Part shown: positions 20,107-21,315 of the stretch, one piece after another
Position numbering within the stretch: the first letter of the stretch is position 1
Layout of the letters: each line of letters begins with the position of its first letter
Origin: a virus
IMG/VR virus record: IMGVR_UViG_3300048833_000492
Location: 1-21,315 of that record
DNA: 21,315 bases
Strand: one strand, 5' to 3'
Translations under genes and position numbers: made by a program
The notes under the pieces: generated by a model
The model's database searches: none
The model's input: the letters and a program-made list of their open reading frames with translations, nothing else
What the model was told of the DNA's origin: nothing

Positions 20107-20371
20107 AAGCATTTACCGGCTTCGGGGCCTTGTGAAGAACGGCACCGCCACCCGCGAGGATTTCAAGAGCGTGATCGTCCGCGCACGCGGGCTGGAATGC
20201 GATCTCGCCAGCGAGGCCGAAAGCCTGTTTCGCGACGGGCTGACCGAAGAGGCGCACGCCCGCTTGAACCTTTGGACGCGCCCGAAATGGGCGTCGGAAC
20301 ACGAATGCCGCAAGGCGTACGCCGCCCATATGGCCGCCCAGCGCGCGGCGCGCCCCTCCTCCGGAGCCTGA
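20096..20371 (+). CDS. Unknown small protein before dnaN
   Basis: From ATG 20096 the 91-residue protein reads MVTESIYRLRGLVKNGTATR, EDFKSVIVRARGLECDLASE, AESLFRDGLTEEAHARLNLW and a basic Ala-rich end. GGGGGCGG lies 4 bases upstream. An in-frame ATG at 20084 is possible. It overlaps the preceding gene by 11 bases and ends 2 bases before dnaN. Helical, no recognised family; the tight coupling suggests a role connected with early replication, which is inference. Confidence 0.65.
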   Translation: MVTESIYRLRGLVKNGTATREDFKSVIVRARGLECDLASEAESLFRDGLTEEAHARLNLWTRPKWASEHECRKAYAAHMAAQRAARPSSGA

Positions 20372-20373
20372 CC

Positions 20374-21315
20374 ATGAAGATCATTGCCGAGCGCACCCAT
20401 CTGCTCGCCGCCCTCAACGCGGTCGGCCATCTGGCGAAGGCCAAGGCCAAGATCCCGATGCTCGCCATGCTGCGGCTGCGCACGGAAGGGGATCGCCTCT
20501 TCATCGCCGCCACGGATCACGATGCCTATGCCGAGGCCGAAATCCCGGCTGTCGTGTCGCGCGAGGGCGCGGCGTGTGTGGAAGCGGCCATCCTCGCCCG
20601 GCTGGTGAAGGACTTCGCGGAAGGTTCGCAAGTGAGCTTCGACGCGGGCGACGCCCTCGCCACGCTCAAAGCTGGCCGCAGCCGCTATCAGCTGCATGTG
20701 CTGCCGGCCGGCGATTTCCCCTCCGCTTTCGAGCCGAACGGCGCCACGGCCCGCTTCATGCTGATGCCGGAGGAAGTCCGCCGGGTGCTCGATCTGCCCT
20801 GCGCCGCCGCCGCCAAGAGCCAGCCGGCGCTGGCCTATCTGGAGGGCGTCTATCTCCACACCTCGGAAGATGACGGCACGCTGTGGGGCGCCGCGACGGA
20901 CAGCTATGTCCTGCTCGCCGCCGATGTCGAGGCGCCCGAGGGCGCGCAGGATCTCCCCAAGCGGCGGGAAGCGGAAGGCGTCCGCGCCGCCCGTCCGCGC
21001 GGGCTCATGCTGCCGGCCGAAAGCGTCTCCCATATCCTGCGCCTCGGCGAGGTGCCGCTGGAAATCCATGCCGGCGAGAACGTCGTCGCCGTGCGGGGCG
21101 CCACAAGCGGGGTGAAGCTGCATTACGTCACCCGGCTGATCGAGAACACTTTCCCGCCTTATGAGCGGGTGATCCCGCCGGCGGAAGGCACATGCCTCAC
21201 CCTGGCGGGCGACAGCTTCACCGCCGCGCTCAAGCGCCTCGCCAGCGTCGCCGGCAGCGACGAGCGCGCCGTGGGGCTGGAATGGGGCGAAGAGGGCGAT
21301 CTGTCTCTCTGGCTC
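20374..21315 (+). CDS. dnaN: DNA polymerase III beta subunit-like sliding clamp (runs off right edge)
   Basis: The 314 residues in the window cover most of a clamp of usual length about 370. It begins MKIIAERTHLLAALNAVGHL and AKAKAKIPMLAMLRLRTEGD, then shows the typical beta-clamp pattern: ATDHDAYAEAEIPAVVSREG, HVLPAGDFPSAF (the conserved pairing before domain 2), YLEGVYLHTSEDDGTLWGAA, TDSYVLLAADVEAP and later VTRLIENTFPPYERVIPP. The ATG at 20374 is 2 bases after the previous stop with GGAG 8 bases upstream. As a processivity clamp it would tether DNA polymerase. The Ala/Gly-rich, high-GC codon use is like that of the operon, so it is probably long resident in the phage. Confidence 0.9.
   Translation, partial: MKIIAERTHLLAALNAVGHLAKAKAKIPMLAMLRLRTEGDRLFIAATDHDAYAEAEIPAVVSREGAACVEAAILARLVKDFAEGSQVSFDAGDALATLKAGRSRYQLHVLPAGDFPSAFEPNGATARFMLMPEEVRRVLDLPCAAAAKSQPALAYLEGVYLHTSEDDGTLWGAATDSYVLLAADVEAPEGAQDLPKRREAEGVRAARPRGLMLPAESVSHILRLGEVPLEIHAGENVVAVRGATSGVKLHYVTRLIENTFPPYERVIPPAEGTCLTLAGDSFTAALKRLASVAGSDERAVGLEWGEEGDLSLWL

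Noticed and set aside
20113-21123. 336-residue minus-strand frame
   Set aside because: Shadow of dnaN, which shows clear beta-clamp sequence.

Overview
The window is a high-GC temperate-phage (prophage) segment. The codon style, a GapR/DUF2312 protein and the overall gene set suggest an alphaproteobacterial host, probably Hyphomicrobiales; this is inference from protein families, not a database match. No integrase, tRNA, CRISPR array or IS element was seen.

Layout. (1) About 1-2400, minus strand: remnants of a morphogenesis module, with the N-terminal part of a tail tape-measure protein (runs off the left edge) directly downstream of an HK97-type major capsid gene. The connector and major tail genes expected between them are absent. 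(2) 2400-2900: non-coding leader with degenerate repeats. (3) 2826-4533, minus strand: a visibly AT-richer cassette of an AlpA/excisionase-like gene followed by three winged-helix genes. It is preceded by phased short repeats and followed by a 75-bp element. (4) 4571-6364, minus strand: packaging entry genes, namely an HNH nuclease fused to a P-loop kinase, a TerS-like HTH protein, and a TerL-like protein that ends where Walker A should be. A second copy of the 75-bp element lies between the HNH gene and terS, where a cos site would be expected. (5) 6468-13646, minus strand: a tightly overlapping early/replication operon with CII-like regulator, XRE regulator, DnaA homologue, SNF2-type helicase, DNA methyltransferase, TSCPD protein, two unknowns and a winged-helix initiator (O-like) carrying four 17-bp palindromic iterons inside its coding sequence. 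(6) 13681-17325: immunity region with Cro-like (minus) and CI-like S24 repressor (plus), interrupted by plus-strand cassettes (DUF4145, zinc ribbon, and an unknown gene flanked by 45-bp direct repeats) and a zinc-ribbon membrane protein. (7) 17393-21315, plus strand: rightward early operon from a repressor-controlled promoter, with small unknown proteins, a strong terminator after the first gene, a cupin-like protein, two tiny membrane proteins, GapR, a zinc-finger protein, and a sliding clamp (DnaN) running off the right edge.

How it fits together. Four copies of GTACGTTTYG lie in the two divergent early promoters, the likely CI/Cro operators that switch both early operons. The early operons supply an unusual host-like replication kit (DnaA, beta clamp, GapR, helicase) with an O-like initiator and iteron origin. 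The packaging and structural part is incomplete, so the element looks like a defective prophage, or one being remodelled (possibly with an embedded satellite-like cassette), that has kept replication and immunity while losing virion genes.
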